Shown here: one piece after another, positions 1-5,887 of the stretch
Layout of the letters: the number at the start of each line of letters is the position of its first letter
How positions within the stretch are numbered: position 1 is the stretch's first letter
Origin: Candidatus Aerophobota bacterium
GTDB lineage: Bacteria > Chlamydiota > Chlamydiia > Chlamydiales > GCA-2402025
NCBI GenBank assembly: GCA_002402025.1
Contig: NVUU01000064.1
Coordinates: 1-6,834 of the forward strand
Reading direction: 5' to 3'
Length of the DNA stretch: 6,834 nucleotides
Program-made: the position numbers and the translations under genes
Notes under the pieces: model-generated
Seen by the model: the letters and a program-made list of their open reading frames with translations, nothing else
Told to the model about the DNA's origin: nothing
Databases searched by the model: none

Positions 1-1696
1 GATCCTTGGTGTCATTTTTGATAAAGAGAACGAGGTTTTTCTTGCCTACTCTCATATTCTGAAAGAATCAAAGATTGTTCATGTAAAACCTTTCACAAAA
101 ACTCCTTTGAAGCTTGGCGACATCGTTATCCTAAAAGTGCAGGACTGGAGCTCTTACCCAAGAAAACTTACAGCAGATGTTGTAAACATCTTAAGCCATA
201 TCAAAAAACCAAGCTCAGATATAGAAACAGCTCTTGTAGAATACGGCCTCTCAGATACATTCCCACAAGGAGTGATTAAAGAAGCGGAAAAATACCCGAA
301 AGAACCAAAAAAGGAAGATTTGGAAGATCGCTTCGATCTTACAAAGGAAGAAACTTTTACAATAGACCCAGATACCGCAAGAGATTTTGATGATGCCCTT
401 TCCTTGAAAAAGGATGAAAATGGTGACTTTCATCTCATAGTACATATTGCAGATGTCTCTCACTATGTGAAAAAAGGCTCTCTTCTTGATGAGGAAGCTT
501 ACAAAAGAAGCAACTCCACCTATTTTCCTGGTAGATGTATTCCAATGCTGCCAGAAGAGCTTTCTAATGGCCTCTGCTCCCTTAAAGAAAATGTGTTAAG
601 GCTTACCGTCTCTGTCTTCATGCACTTTGATAGCAAGGGAAACATAAAAAATTATGACATCAGACGCTCCTATATAAAAAGCCAAAAACGTTTCACCTAC
701 AAACAAACTCTTAAAATCATCGAAGGCAAGCTTAAAAACAAACATGAAAAAACCGTTCTTTTGATGGTCGAGCTGTGCAAGCTTCTTCAATCCATAAGAA
801 ACAAAAGAGGATCTGTCGACCTATCCCTTCCAGAAGTAAGTCTTATCATAGAAAAGGATCAGGATCCAAGCGGTGTTGAACTCATCGAATATGACATCAC
901 TCACCAGCTTGTCGAAGAATTTATGCTAAAAGCCAATGAGACCGTGGCACATTCCCTATTATCAAGAAACACGCCAGCAATCTTTAGAATCCATGACACT
1001 CCTTCAGATTCCGATAGCGAAGAGTTTTATGCCCTCGCACGCATGTTTGGATTCAAGCTAAAGAAATCCCCAACAAAACAAGACGTACAAAAACTCTTTG
1101 AGAGCGCTAAAGAATCCGAAAACCACTACCAACTTTGTATCGCTTTTATCAGAAGTATGAAGCTTGCGATCTACTCAGAAGATAATGTTGGTCACTTCGG
1201 ACTCTGTCTTGAGCACTACACACACTTTACAAGCCCTATAAGACGCTATAGTGACCTTGTCATACATAGACTTCTTTTTGAGGAAACACTCGAAAAAAAG
1301 GCTCTTAAAGAAATCGCCGTGCATTGCTCAGATAAAGAAAGAGTCAGCTTTAGAGCAGAAAGTTCTGTCAATCTCTTAAAGAAGCTTCGCCTTCTTCAAA
1401 AATATCTGAATAACGATCCGGACATGGAATACGAGGCTTTTGTTACAAAGGTCAAGCATTTTGGATTTTATTTTGAAGTCTATCCCCTCATGTTTGAAGG
1501 GTTCATCCATATCTCCGAAATAGGAAGAGACTACTATCATTTTGATGATAAGAGAAACGCCTTGATCGGTAAAGCCACAAACCAAGTGTTCAATCCTGGA
1601 AAGCGAATAAAGGTTCTTTTAAAACAAGTCGATTTTATCACTCATGATAGTATTTGGAAGCTGATTAATTCCCAAAAAAAGAAAAATAAAAAATAG
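1..1696 (+). CDS. rnr: Ribonuclease R (RNB-family 3'-5' exoribonuclease), 5'-truncated by window edge
   Basis: This is a processive 3'-5' exoribonuclease of the cytosol that degrades structured RNA and takes part in mRNA and rRNA turnover. The reading frame is open from base 2 to the TAG at 1694-1696, giving 564 visible residues. About 100-200 N-terminal residues (helical region and first cold-shock domain) lie upstream. The visible order is: remainder of cold-shock domain 2 (about 1-65), RNB domain (about 110-455), S1 domain (about 475-555), then a very short lysine-rich tail (KKKNKK). The RNB metal site is intact in TIDPDTARDFDDALSL (359-406): Asp codons at 365, 383, 389 and 392 keep the D-x5-D-x-D-D spacing of RNase II/R. 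The second signature, HYTHFTSPIRRYSDL, is also present. No start codon for this gene is in the window; the TTG at 107 is internal. RNase R rather than RNase II is inferred from the linker and tail style. Family assignment is very secure. Confidence 0.96.
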   Translation, partial: ILGVIFDKENEVFLAYSHILKESKIVHVKPFTKTPLKLGDIVILKVQDWSSYPRKLTADVVNILSHIKKPSSDIETALVEYGLSDTFPQGVIKEAEKYPKEPKKEDLEDRFDLTKEETFTIDPDTARDFDDALSLKKDENGDFHLIVHIADVSHYVKKGSLLDEEAYKRSNSTYFPGRCIPMLPEELSNGLCSLKENVLRLTVSVFMHFDSKGNIKNYDIRRSYIKSQKRFTYKQTLKIIEGKLKNKHEKTVLLMVELCKLLQSIRNKRGSVDLSLPEVSLIIEKDQDPSGVELIEYDITHQLVEEFMLKANETVAHSLLSRNTPAIFRIHDTPSDSDSEEFYALARMFGFKLKKSPTKQDVQKLFESAKESENHYQLCIAFIRSMKLAIYSEDNVGHFGLCLEHYTHFTSPIRRYSDLVIHRLLFEETLEKKALKEIAVHCSDKERVSFRAESSVNLLKKLRLLQKYLNNDPDMEYEAFVTKVKHFGFYFEVYPLMFEGFIHISEIGRDYYHFDDKRNALIGKATNQVFNPGKRIKVLLKQVDFITHDSIWKLINSQKKKNKK

Positions 1697-1701
1697 AAGT
1701 T

Positions 1702-1728
1702 TTTACAATTGAATAAAGTTGATATAGT
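1702..1728 (+). promoter_or_regulatory. Candidate sigma70-type promoter for the DUF502-holC unit
   Basis: TTTACA at 1702-1707 and TATAGT at 1723-1728 are each one base from consensus, but the 15-base spacer is shorter than ideal. Transcription would begin near 1735, giving a leader of about 40 bases before the ATG at 1774. It lies in the 77-base gap after rnr, which has no convincing terminator, so read-through from rnr is also possible. Confidence 0.35.
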
Positions 1729-1773
1729 GTTGATTACACATTCAACCAATTACACCGCGTAGAGGCAGTTTTT

Positions 1774-2436
1774 ATGAGAAAGTATTTCATAACGGGTCTT
1801 GTTATTCTTCTTCCTCTTGCAGTAACCATTGCAATCGTAGTCTTTATCGTAAACTTTTTGACAGGTCCATTTATTGGAATGGTCTCGCATTTTCTAAGCA
1901 ATTTCCCAAGAATCAATCGAGATTTTCTATTTTTAAAGCCCGAACAAGTCATCCGCTATGGAAGCCAGCTCCTTATCCTACTTTGTATTTTCCTAGTCAC
2001 TGTCATCCTTGGAATGATCGCACGATGGTTCTTCTTTAAAACCCTGATATCTATAAGTGATAAGCTGCTACATAAAATCCCTATTGTCAATAAAGTCTAT
2101 AAGACAACGCAAGAGATCATCAAAACGATTTTTGTCACTGATAAAAACTCTTTCAAGCAAGTTGTCATGGTTCCATTTCCAAATACAGACTCTTACGTGA
2201 TTGGACTTATTTCAAGAGACGCTCCAAAAATATGCTCATCCTCTACTTCAAAAGACCTTGTCTCAGTATTAATACCAACGACACCTAACCCTACAACAGG
2301 CTTTTTGCTCATGTATGATAGAAGCGATCTCATCTTCCTTGATATGAAGCCAGAAGAAGCTATCAAATATATTGTGTCTTGTGGAGTGATTACGCCTGAA
2401 CACCCAGAAATAAAAGCTGAACCTCAAAAGGGATGA
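1774..2436 (+). CDS. DUF502 family two-helix inner-membrane protein, copy 1
   Basis: This is a 220-residue protein of the DUF502 family, whose molecular function is not established. Predicted membrane helices are at about residues 7-30 and 64-86, followed by a soluble C-terminal region. Hallmarks seen by eye are a KIPIVNKVYKTTQEIIKTIF segment (101-120) after helix 2, a VMVPFPNTDSYVIGLIS strand pair (131-147), the highly typical IPTTPNPTTGFLLM (167-180), and PEEAIKYIVSCGV near the end. The start is supported by AGAGG at 1761-1765, eight bases before the ATG. The length is normal for the family. It is followed with overlapping stop/start by a second DUF502 gene of almost identical size, and then by holC, so the three are probably one transcript. 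The hydrophobic N-terminus begins right after MRKYF, so it is more likely a retained signal-anchor than a cleaved signal. The role is unknown; a membrane-associated function is all the sequence supports. Confidence 0.9.
   Translation: MRKYFITGLVILLPLAVTIAIVVFIVNFLTGPFIGMVSHFLSNFPRINRDFLFLKPEQVIRYGSQLLILLCIFLVTVILGMIARWFFFKTLISISDKLLHKIPIVNKVYKTTQEIIKTIFVTDKNSFKQVVMVPFPNTDSYVIGLISRDAPKICSSSTSKDLVSVLIPTTPNPTTGFLLMYDRSDLIFLDMKPEEAIKYIVSCGVITPEHPEIKAEPQKG
2426..2432 (+). promoter_or_regulatory. Ribosome binding site of DUF502 copy 2, inside the end of copy 1
   Basis: AAAAGGG lies within the last codons of the upstream gene. Two consecutive ATG codons follow at 2433 and 2436. The gap is zero bases to the first and three to the second, so the second is favoured. 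The paralogue alignment (MRKYFITGL versus MKKYFVTGL) also places the start at 2436. Confidence 0.5.
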
Positions 2437-3095
2437 TGAAAAAGTACTTTGTTACAGGCCTTGTGATTCTGCTTCCTATAGCGGTAACAGTAATAATCCT
2501 GGTTTTTCTAGTTGATTTGTTCACAGCTCCTTTTTTTGGCATCGTCCACCATGTACTTCTTTTTGTTGGCCAAAACGTCGTTTATTTACAAAAGCACCAA
2601 ACACTTCTTCTCTTCACCTCAAGAATCATCGTTCTCATTTTTTTATTTTTTCTCATTATCATTCTTGGATACGTAGGAACGAAGTTTTTCTCAAATTTTT
2701 TACAAAACACCTTCCATAAGATCATGATGAAGATCCCCTTTGTCAAAAAGATCTATAGAATCGTAAGAGACATCACAAAGACCTTCTTTGCAGACAAAGA
2801 AAAAATGTTTGAATCAACGGTCATTGTTCCCTTCCCCCATGAAAACACATACGCTCTCGGACTTCAATCAGCAGATGCTCCGGCAGAAGCTCTGCAGAAG
2901 GGTAAGCACTTAAAAAGTGGCTGCAAGTCGATCTTCATCCCGACCTCCCCCCATCCTATTTCTGGATTTCTTGTCATGATGAATGAAGATATGATCAAAC
3001 AAACAGATATCACGACAGAAGAAGCTTTTAAATTCCTAATCTCCGCCGGAACGTTTAAACCCGAAGACAAAAAAGATGGTCAATCCAAAAACTAA
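2436..3095 (+). CDS. DUF502 family two-helix inner-membrane protein, copy 2
   Basis: This is a tandem paralogue of the preceding gene, 219 residues from the ATG at 2436 (220 from the ATG at 2433). It shares the family landmarks in the same order: MKKYFVTGLVILLPIAVTV at the start, helix 1 (about 7-30), helix 2 (about 63-82), KIPFVKKIYRIVRDITKTFF, VIVPFPHENTYALGL, IFIPTSPHPISGFLVM and TEEAFKFLISAG. The IPTTPNPTTGF signature of copy 1 has drifted to IPTSPHPISGF here, and overall identity is clearly partial. This is therefore an old duplication, not a recent or assembly-derived one. Its start overlaps the upstream stop (TGATG), which suggests translational coupling, and its last 20 bases overlap the start of holC. 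Function is unknown. Two different copies side by side may form a heteromer, but that is speculation. Confidence 0.88.
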   Translation: MKKYFVTGLVILLPIAVTVIILVFLVDLFTAPFFGIVHHVLLFVGQNVVYLQKHQTLLLFTSRIIVLIFLFFLIIILGYVGTKFFSNFLQNTFHKIMMKIPFVKKIYRIVRDITKTFFADKEKMFESTVIVPFPHENTYALGLQSADAPAEALQKGKHLKSGCKSIFIPTSPHPISGFLVMMNEDMIKQTDITTEEAFKFLISAGTFKPEDKKDGQSKN

Positions 3096-3507
3096 AGTCA
3101 TCTTGTTTCAAGTAAACAGTCCCCAAGAAAAGATCAAGAAAATCGTAGAGGTGGCAAGTAAACACGCAAGTGAAAAGCATCCCCTTGTCATAATGACCCC
3201 ATCGAAAAAAGCTGCTGATTATATAGATAATCTTCTCTGGAGCGCCCCCAAGATGAGCTTTTTACCCCATAAAATTGTGAAAGAGAACTTAGTAAAACAC
3301 ATCGAATATGTCTATATCAGCTATGAAGAAGATACTATATGTGGAAGTAGAGCCATCTTCAACTTGAGAGACACCCCTCCCTCTTCAATGGATTCCTTTA
3401 CAACAATCTATGATTTTGAGGACTATACCAGTGAAGATAAGAAGAAACTTTTTGAAAAACGCTATAAAAATTATTTAGATGCCAAACTTCATCTCATTTC
3501 TCTATAA
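3076..3507 (+). CDS. holC: DNA polymerase III chi subunit-like protein (HolC)
   Basis: In well-studied bacteria chi is an accessory clamp-loader subunit that binds the C-terminal tail of SSB and, through psi, the clamp loader. Evidence here is a by-eye match to E. coli HolC along most of the length. The segment ADYIDNLLWSAPKMSFLPH (47-65) corresponds to the LDEALWARPAESFVPH region. The C-terminal part, with IFNLRD (94-99), IYDFEDY and LFEKRYKNYLDAKLHL, matches ILISLR, VVDFVPY and LARERYKAYRVAGFNL. At 143 residues the length is typical. ATG at 3076 is the only usable start, because an in-frame TAA sits at 3037 and no other start codon follows it. It overlaps the end of the DUF502 gene by 20 bases in another frame and has no good Shine-Dalgarno, so translation is probably coupled. 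The internal region (about 85-92) is divergent. Family assignment is fairly secure; interaction partners in this organism are not shown. Confidence 0.83.
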   Translation: MVNPKTKVILFQVNSPQEKIKKIVEVASKHASEKHPLVIMTPSKKAADYIDNLLWSAPKMSFLPHKIVKENLVKHIEYVYISYEEDTICGSRAIFNLRDTPPSSMDSFTTIYDFEDYTSEDKKKLFEKRYKNYLDAKLHLISL

Positions 3508-3513
3508 TAGTCC

Positions 3514-3542
3514 TTGAACCTTTCTTATTGTCTCCCTATACT
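3514..3542 (+). promoter_or_regulatory. Strong sigma70/sigma66-type promoter for the micro-protein/ybeY unit
   Basis: TTGAAC (3514-3519) and TATACT (3537-3542) are separated by exactly 17 bases. Each hexamer is close to consensus (TTGACA, TATAAT). The promoter sits in the only gap between holC and the first small basic gene. Transcription from about 3549 would give a leader of roughly 20 bases that contains the strong ribosome binding site. This is the best promoter in the window. Confidence 0.72.
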
Positions 3543-3554
3543 TTATTTCAATTC

Positions 3555-3562
3555 AAAAGGAG
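3555..3562 (+). promoter_or_regulatory. Strong ribosome binding site fixing the start of the 57-residue gene
   Basis: AAAAGGAG lies seven bases before the ATG at 3570. It rules out the in-frame TTG at 3528, which would be upstream of the predicted transcription start, and favours Met-1 over the ATG at 3579. Confidence 0.75.
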
Positions 3563-3569
3563 TTTTCTT

Positions 3570-3743
3570 ATGACTAGAATGAGTAAAAAAGAAAAGAGAC
3601 GTCACGTCTACCCAAAGAGAAGGCATTACCCTTCTGAAAAGACTGGAAGCCTTAAAGATAACCTATCTTTAGGGTATAAAGAACACACGAACGCACTTGC
3701 TGAAAAAGCAAATACGTCCGTTTTTATTGGAAAAGTTAAATAG
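3570..3743 (+). CDS. Small highly basic hypothetical protein, 57 residues
   Basis: I do not recognise a named family, although its position recalls the small chlamydial ORF I remember as CT421.1. The protein has 15 Lys/Arg against 5 Asp/Glu. Most positive charge is in the first 24 residues (KKEKRR at 6-11, PKRRHYP at 15-21); the C-terminal half is polar and ends in FIGKVK. No membrane segment, Cys cluster or zinc motif is visible. Coding status is supported by a near-consensus promoter, an excellent Shine-Dalgarno at the right distance, and a following small basic gene only 17 bases downstream. The short, Arg/Lys-rich composition resembles ribosomal proteins and nucleic-acid-binding tails, so RNA or ribosome association is a reasonable inference, as is DNA binding. 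It is likely co-transcribed with the 53-residue protein and ybeY. Confidence 0.78.
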   Translation: MTRMSKKEKRRHVYPKRRHYPSEKTGSLKDNLSLGYKEHTNALAEKANTSVFIGKVK

Positions 3744-3760
3744 TTAAGGAAAAGTAAATT

Positions 3761-3922
3761 ATGTCAAGACATCCTAGTTATGGTAAGTCCAGTAAGGGCG
3801 GAAAGAAACGTAATGTTCTAAAGCGATTTGAGCGTATCGATGCTCTTAGAAAGCTTGGAAAATGGGACGATGAGAAGGACAAGAAAGTCACGAATCTTCC
3901 TAAAACACTTGTATCTAAGTAG
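3761..3922 (+). CDS. PVC-type small basic protein, 53 residues
   Basis: The 53-residue product begins MSRHPSYGKSSKGGKKRNVL and contains a core KRFERIDALRKLGKW (21-35) and LPKT (46-49). This pattern matches the 'small basic protein' family of about 50 residues that I know from Chlamydiae, Verrucomicrobia and Planctomycetes. The family's function is not established; abundance and composition suggest a ribosome- or RNA-associated protein. There are 17 Lys/Arg and 6 Asp/Glu. The N-terminal third is glycine/serine/lysine-rich and probably disordered; residues 18-34 could form an amphipathic helix. AAGGA at 3746-3750 is ten bases before the ATG. The gene is 17 bases after the 57-residue gene and 9 bases before ybeY, so all three should share the promoter at 3514-3542. 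No frame disruption is seen. Confidence 0.88.
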   Translation: MSRHPSYGKSSKGGKKRNVLKRFERIDALRKLGKWDDEKDKKVTNLPKTLVSK

Positions 3923-3931
3923 GCTCTCTCG

Positions 3932-4420
3932 GTGTTTGTTCATTTTACAAACTCCGAAGATCGCTTCGAAGTTTCACAAAAGCAGATAGAGCGTGTCGTA
4001 ACAGCAACCCTTGAGTTCAAAGGGGTTACTTGCGACGACACAAGTATTTATTTTGTTACATCAGAGGAGATTTCGAAGCTTCATAAGGAATACTTCAACG
4101 ACCCCACACCAACAGACTGTATCACCTTCCCAATGGATCACGCAGACGAAGACACAGCGCAAAAGATACTTGGAGAAGTTTTTGTATGTCCAGAAGTTGC
4201 CTTTGCCTATTCTCAAGAACATGGCCATAATTTTAACGAAGAGCTCACTCTCTATGTCGTCCACGGATTACTTCATCTTCTCGGTTTCGATGATATCGAA
4301 GAAGAAGACCGCATCCTTATGCGAGAAGAAGAGAAAAAATGCATGGATAACCTTCTTGCTAATCGTCTTATCTTAAGCCCGAAAATCAAAAAGCCCTATA
4401 TCTGCGAACTATCGGAATGA
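3932..4420 (+). CDS. ybeY: YbeY endoribonuclease (rRNA maturation factor, UPF0054)
   Basis: YbeY is a metal-dependent endoribonuclease of 16S rRNA 3'-end maturation and ribosome quality control. The 162-residue length fits. Motifs seen are ITFPMD after PTD (60-69), GEVFVCPE (81-88), and the metal site HGLLHLLGFDD (111-121). His-111 and His-115 are conserved, but the third ligand position of the usual H-x3-H-x5-H is Asp-121. The Tyr-Arg of the NxxYRxxD motif is Tyr-54/Phe-55 here. Both changes occur in some YbeY lineages as I remember them, so the gene is judged functional. The start is GTG at 3932, the first possible start after an in-frame TAG at 3920. A weak AAGTAGG (3917-3923) is eight bases upstream, and the gene begins nine bases after the small basic gene's stop. 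Linkage to two tiny basic proteins fits a ribosome-related unit. Confidence 0.93.
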   Translation: MFVHFTNSEDRFEVSQKQIERVVTATLEFKGVTCDDTSIYFVTSEEISKLHKEYFNDPTPTDCITFPMDHADEDTAQKILGEVFVCPEVAFAYSQEHGHNFNEELTLYVVHGLLHLLGFDDIEEEDRILMREEEKKCMDNLLANRLILSPKIKKPYICELSE

Positions 4421-4481
4421 GCTTTTAGATTGATCTTATCTCATAAAATGCTTATCTATTGGCGATAGAGGTTTAGTAACC

Positions 4482-5807
4482 ATGACGTTTGAAAGTTTAC
4501 TTGTTCCATTGATCTTTATCATAGGTTCCACTTGTTTTACCGCAGCTTCCAAAGCGATGAACTCCCTTGGAAAGATTCAACTCAAGAAAGAATTCCGCAG
4601 CCAGCCAAAACTCTTCTATTTTTACTATTTCACAAGAAAGCTTTTCCCAAAAGATGGCTGGACCAACCTCACCTTCTTGAACGATTCAACAAAACAAATC
4701 ACAAGGATCATCTACGCCACAACCTTCATTTTCTACCTGCTTTCCTATGGATTTTTCTCAACAGCCTTTGAAAAAATTGAGGGTCATTACACACTAAATC
4801 CCTCTATCTTTACTCTTATCGTCGCAATTATTGTCTTTATCGGCCTGATCTGCGACTTTTTTGGCAACCTCTATGGAGTCTACCACCCAAAGGCAGCTCT
4901 TAAGACCACCTATCCGATTGCATCGTTATTTTTAATCCTCTTTTGCCCCATCACCTTTTTACTTTTGAAAATACAAAAATCTATCCTAGAAAATAGTAAG
5001 TATTCAAAATCCTCCTACAAGGTAAAAGAAAAGATTTTGGAGCTTGTTCTTGAATCAGAACTTCAAAATGAACTCGACCTTCAAGACAAAAAACTCATCG
5101 TATCCGTCGCCTCTTTTAGAGACCGCATCGCAAGAGAGATCATGGTTCCAAGAATCGATGTGCATTCGTTGCCCTCTTCAGCCACATTAAAAAAAGCTTC
5201 TGAAAGCTTCAGTAAAGAAGGCTATAGCAGAATCCCTATATACAAGGGATCTGTGGACAACATCATAGGAGTTCTTAACTACAAAGATCTACTGAACTAC
5301 ATCATGGAAAACAAACAGGAAGTCCTCACAGAAAACACCATCGAAGGACTGCTAAAGCCTATCGTGTATGCTCCAGAGACAAAGAAAATTTCCCATCTAC
5401 TTCAAGAGTTCAGAAGTAAACAAATCCATATTGCAATCGTTGTTGATGAATATGGCGGAACAGAAGGAATCTTGACGATCGAAGATATTTTAGAAGAACT
5501 TGTTGGTGAAATCGCTGATGAATATGACAATCTGCAAGATGAACTTCTTTTCAAATCACATCCACAAGGCGGATGGATCGTCGATGCAAAGATGAATATC
5601 ATTGATATTGAGAAGGAACTCAACATCCTAATCCCGCAAAGTCCAGAATATGACACTTTAGGCGGCTATGTATTCCACAGGGCAGGCGCAATCCCAACAA
5701 GGGGTTGGCGAATACACCACGAAAACTTCGATCTCGAGATCATCAAATCCTCCGAACGCTCTGTTGAAAAAATCCGCATCATCCCTGCAGAAAAGCAAGA
5801 ACTTTAA
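4482..5807 (+). CDS. CNNM/CorC-type membrane protein (DUF21, two CBS domains, CorC_HlyC)
   Basis: This 441-residue protein has the domain order of the CorC/HlyC-TlyC family, which is linked to Mg2+/Co2+ homeostasis and often mislabelled haemolysin. It has an N-terminal DUF21 transmembrane region with hydrophobic segments near 5-26, 73-94, 109-132 and 144-164; a cytosolic CBS pair (about 222-278 and 290-348) with EIMVPRIDV, GYSRIPIYKGSVDNIIGVL, IAIVVDEYGGTEGILTIEDILEEL split over both; and a C-terminal CorC_HlyC domain (about 360-436) with DTLGGYVFHRAGAIPTRG. The soluble half is strongly conserved. The membrane half is divergent: the usual SAAETAL is TAASKAM (20-26) and the usual GE-x-x-PK is GVYHPK (132-137), so two acidic signature residues are absent. 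AGAGG at 4467-4471 lies ten bases before the ATG. The 61-base gap after ybeY allows co-transcription. Regulation through nucleotide binding by the CBS pair is a family property, not shown here. Confidence 0.93.
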   Translation: MTFESLLVPLIFIIGSTCFTAASKAMNSLGKIQLKKEFRSQPKLFYFYYFTRKLFPKDGWTNLTFLNDSTKQITRIIYATTFIFYLLSYGFFSTAFEKIEGHYTLNPSIFTLIVAIIVFIGLICDFFGNLYGVYHPKAALKTTYPIASLFLILFCPITFLLLKIQKSILENSKYSKSSYKVKEKILELVLESELQNELDLQDKKLIVSVASFRDRIAREIMVPRIDVHSLPSSATLKKASESFSKEGYSRIPIYKGSVDNIIGVLNYKDLLNYIMENKQEVLTENTIEGLLKPIVYAPETKKISHLLQEFRSKQIHIAIVVDEYGGTEGILTIEDILEELVGEIADEYDNLQDELLFKSHPQGGWIVDAKMNIIDIEKELNILIPQSPEYDTLGGYVFHRAGAIPTRGWRIHHENFDLEIIKSSERSVEKIRIIPAEKQEL

Positions 5808-5837
5808 ATGTAGTAGTTTCTCTTGAAAAAGAATCAC

Positions 5838-5866
5838 TTTTTGATGCATGATGGTTCTATTATACT
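5838..5866 (+). promoter_or_regulatory. Candidate promoter for the DUF3604-like gene
   Basis: TATACT at 5861-5866 is identical to the -10 box of the 3514-3542 promoter. A poor -35 candidate, TTTTTG (5838-5843), is 17 bases upstream. TTGATG (5841-5846) is a better hexamer but leaves only 14 bases. The leader would be about 15 bases. It lies in the 80-base gap after the CorC-like gene. Confidence 0.35.
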
Positions 5867-5887
5867 TATGTAGTGGGGTTATTGTAT

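Noticed and set aside
1..106. Treating TTG 107 as the start of the RNase R gene
   Set aside because: The frame stays open to the window's first bases and encodes cold-shock-domain-like sequence upstream of it, so the gene is truncated by the window edge.
251..1585. Minus-strand open frames at 251-463, 596-790 and 1376-1585
   Set aside because: All are antisense to the conserved RNase R frame and lack start signals or motifs.
3528..3569. N-terminal extension of the 57-residue protein from TTG 3528
   Set aside because: The extension overlaps the promoter -10 box and has no ribosome binding site, while ATG 3570 has an excellent one.
4011..4376. 121-codon + strand open frame inside ybeY
   Set aside because: It lies entirely within the well-supported ybeY gene in another frame, has no motifs and has a composition typical of an out-of-frame shadow.
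4430..4458. Possible promoter TTGATC-N17-TATCTA before the CorC-like gene
   Set aside because: The -10 matches consensus at only about half of its positions. TAAAAT at 4444-4449 is a better -10 but lacks a -35 at proper distance, so no call was made.
4455..4469. TCTAT / ATAGA hairpin touching the ribosome binding site of the CorC-like gene
   Set aside because: A 5-bp mostly A-T stem is too weak to claim regulation, even though its right arm overlaps AGAGG.
4532..4771. 79-codon + strand open frame inside the CorC-like gene
   Set aside because: It overlaps the conserved frame encoding the DUF21 region and has no ribosome binding site or recognisable domain.
5826..5842. AAAAAG / CTTTTT hairpin after the CorC-like gene as a terminator
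   Set aside because: The 6-bp stem is almost all A-T, and no T-tract follows it, so it does not qualify as a rho-independent terminator.
5402..5849. Two minus-strand open frames (5402-5656 and 5658-5849)
   Set aside because: They are antisense to the CBS and CorC_HlyC coding sequence, with low-complexity Ser/Ile-rich or Phe/Leu-rich translations and no homology I recognise.
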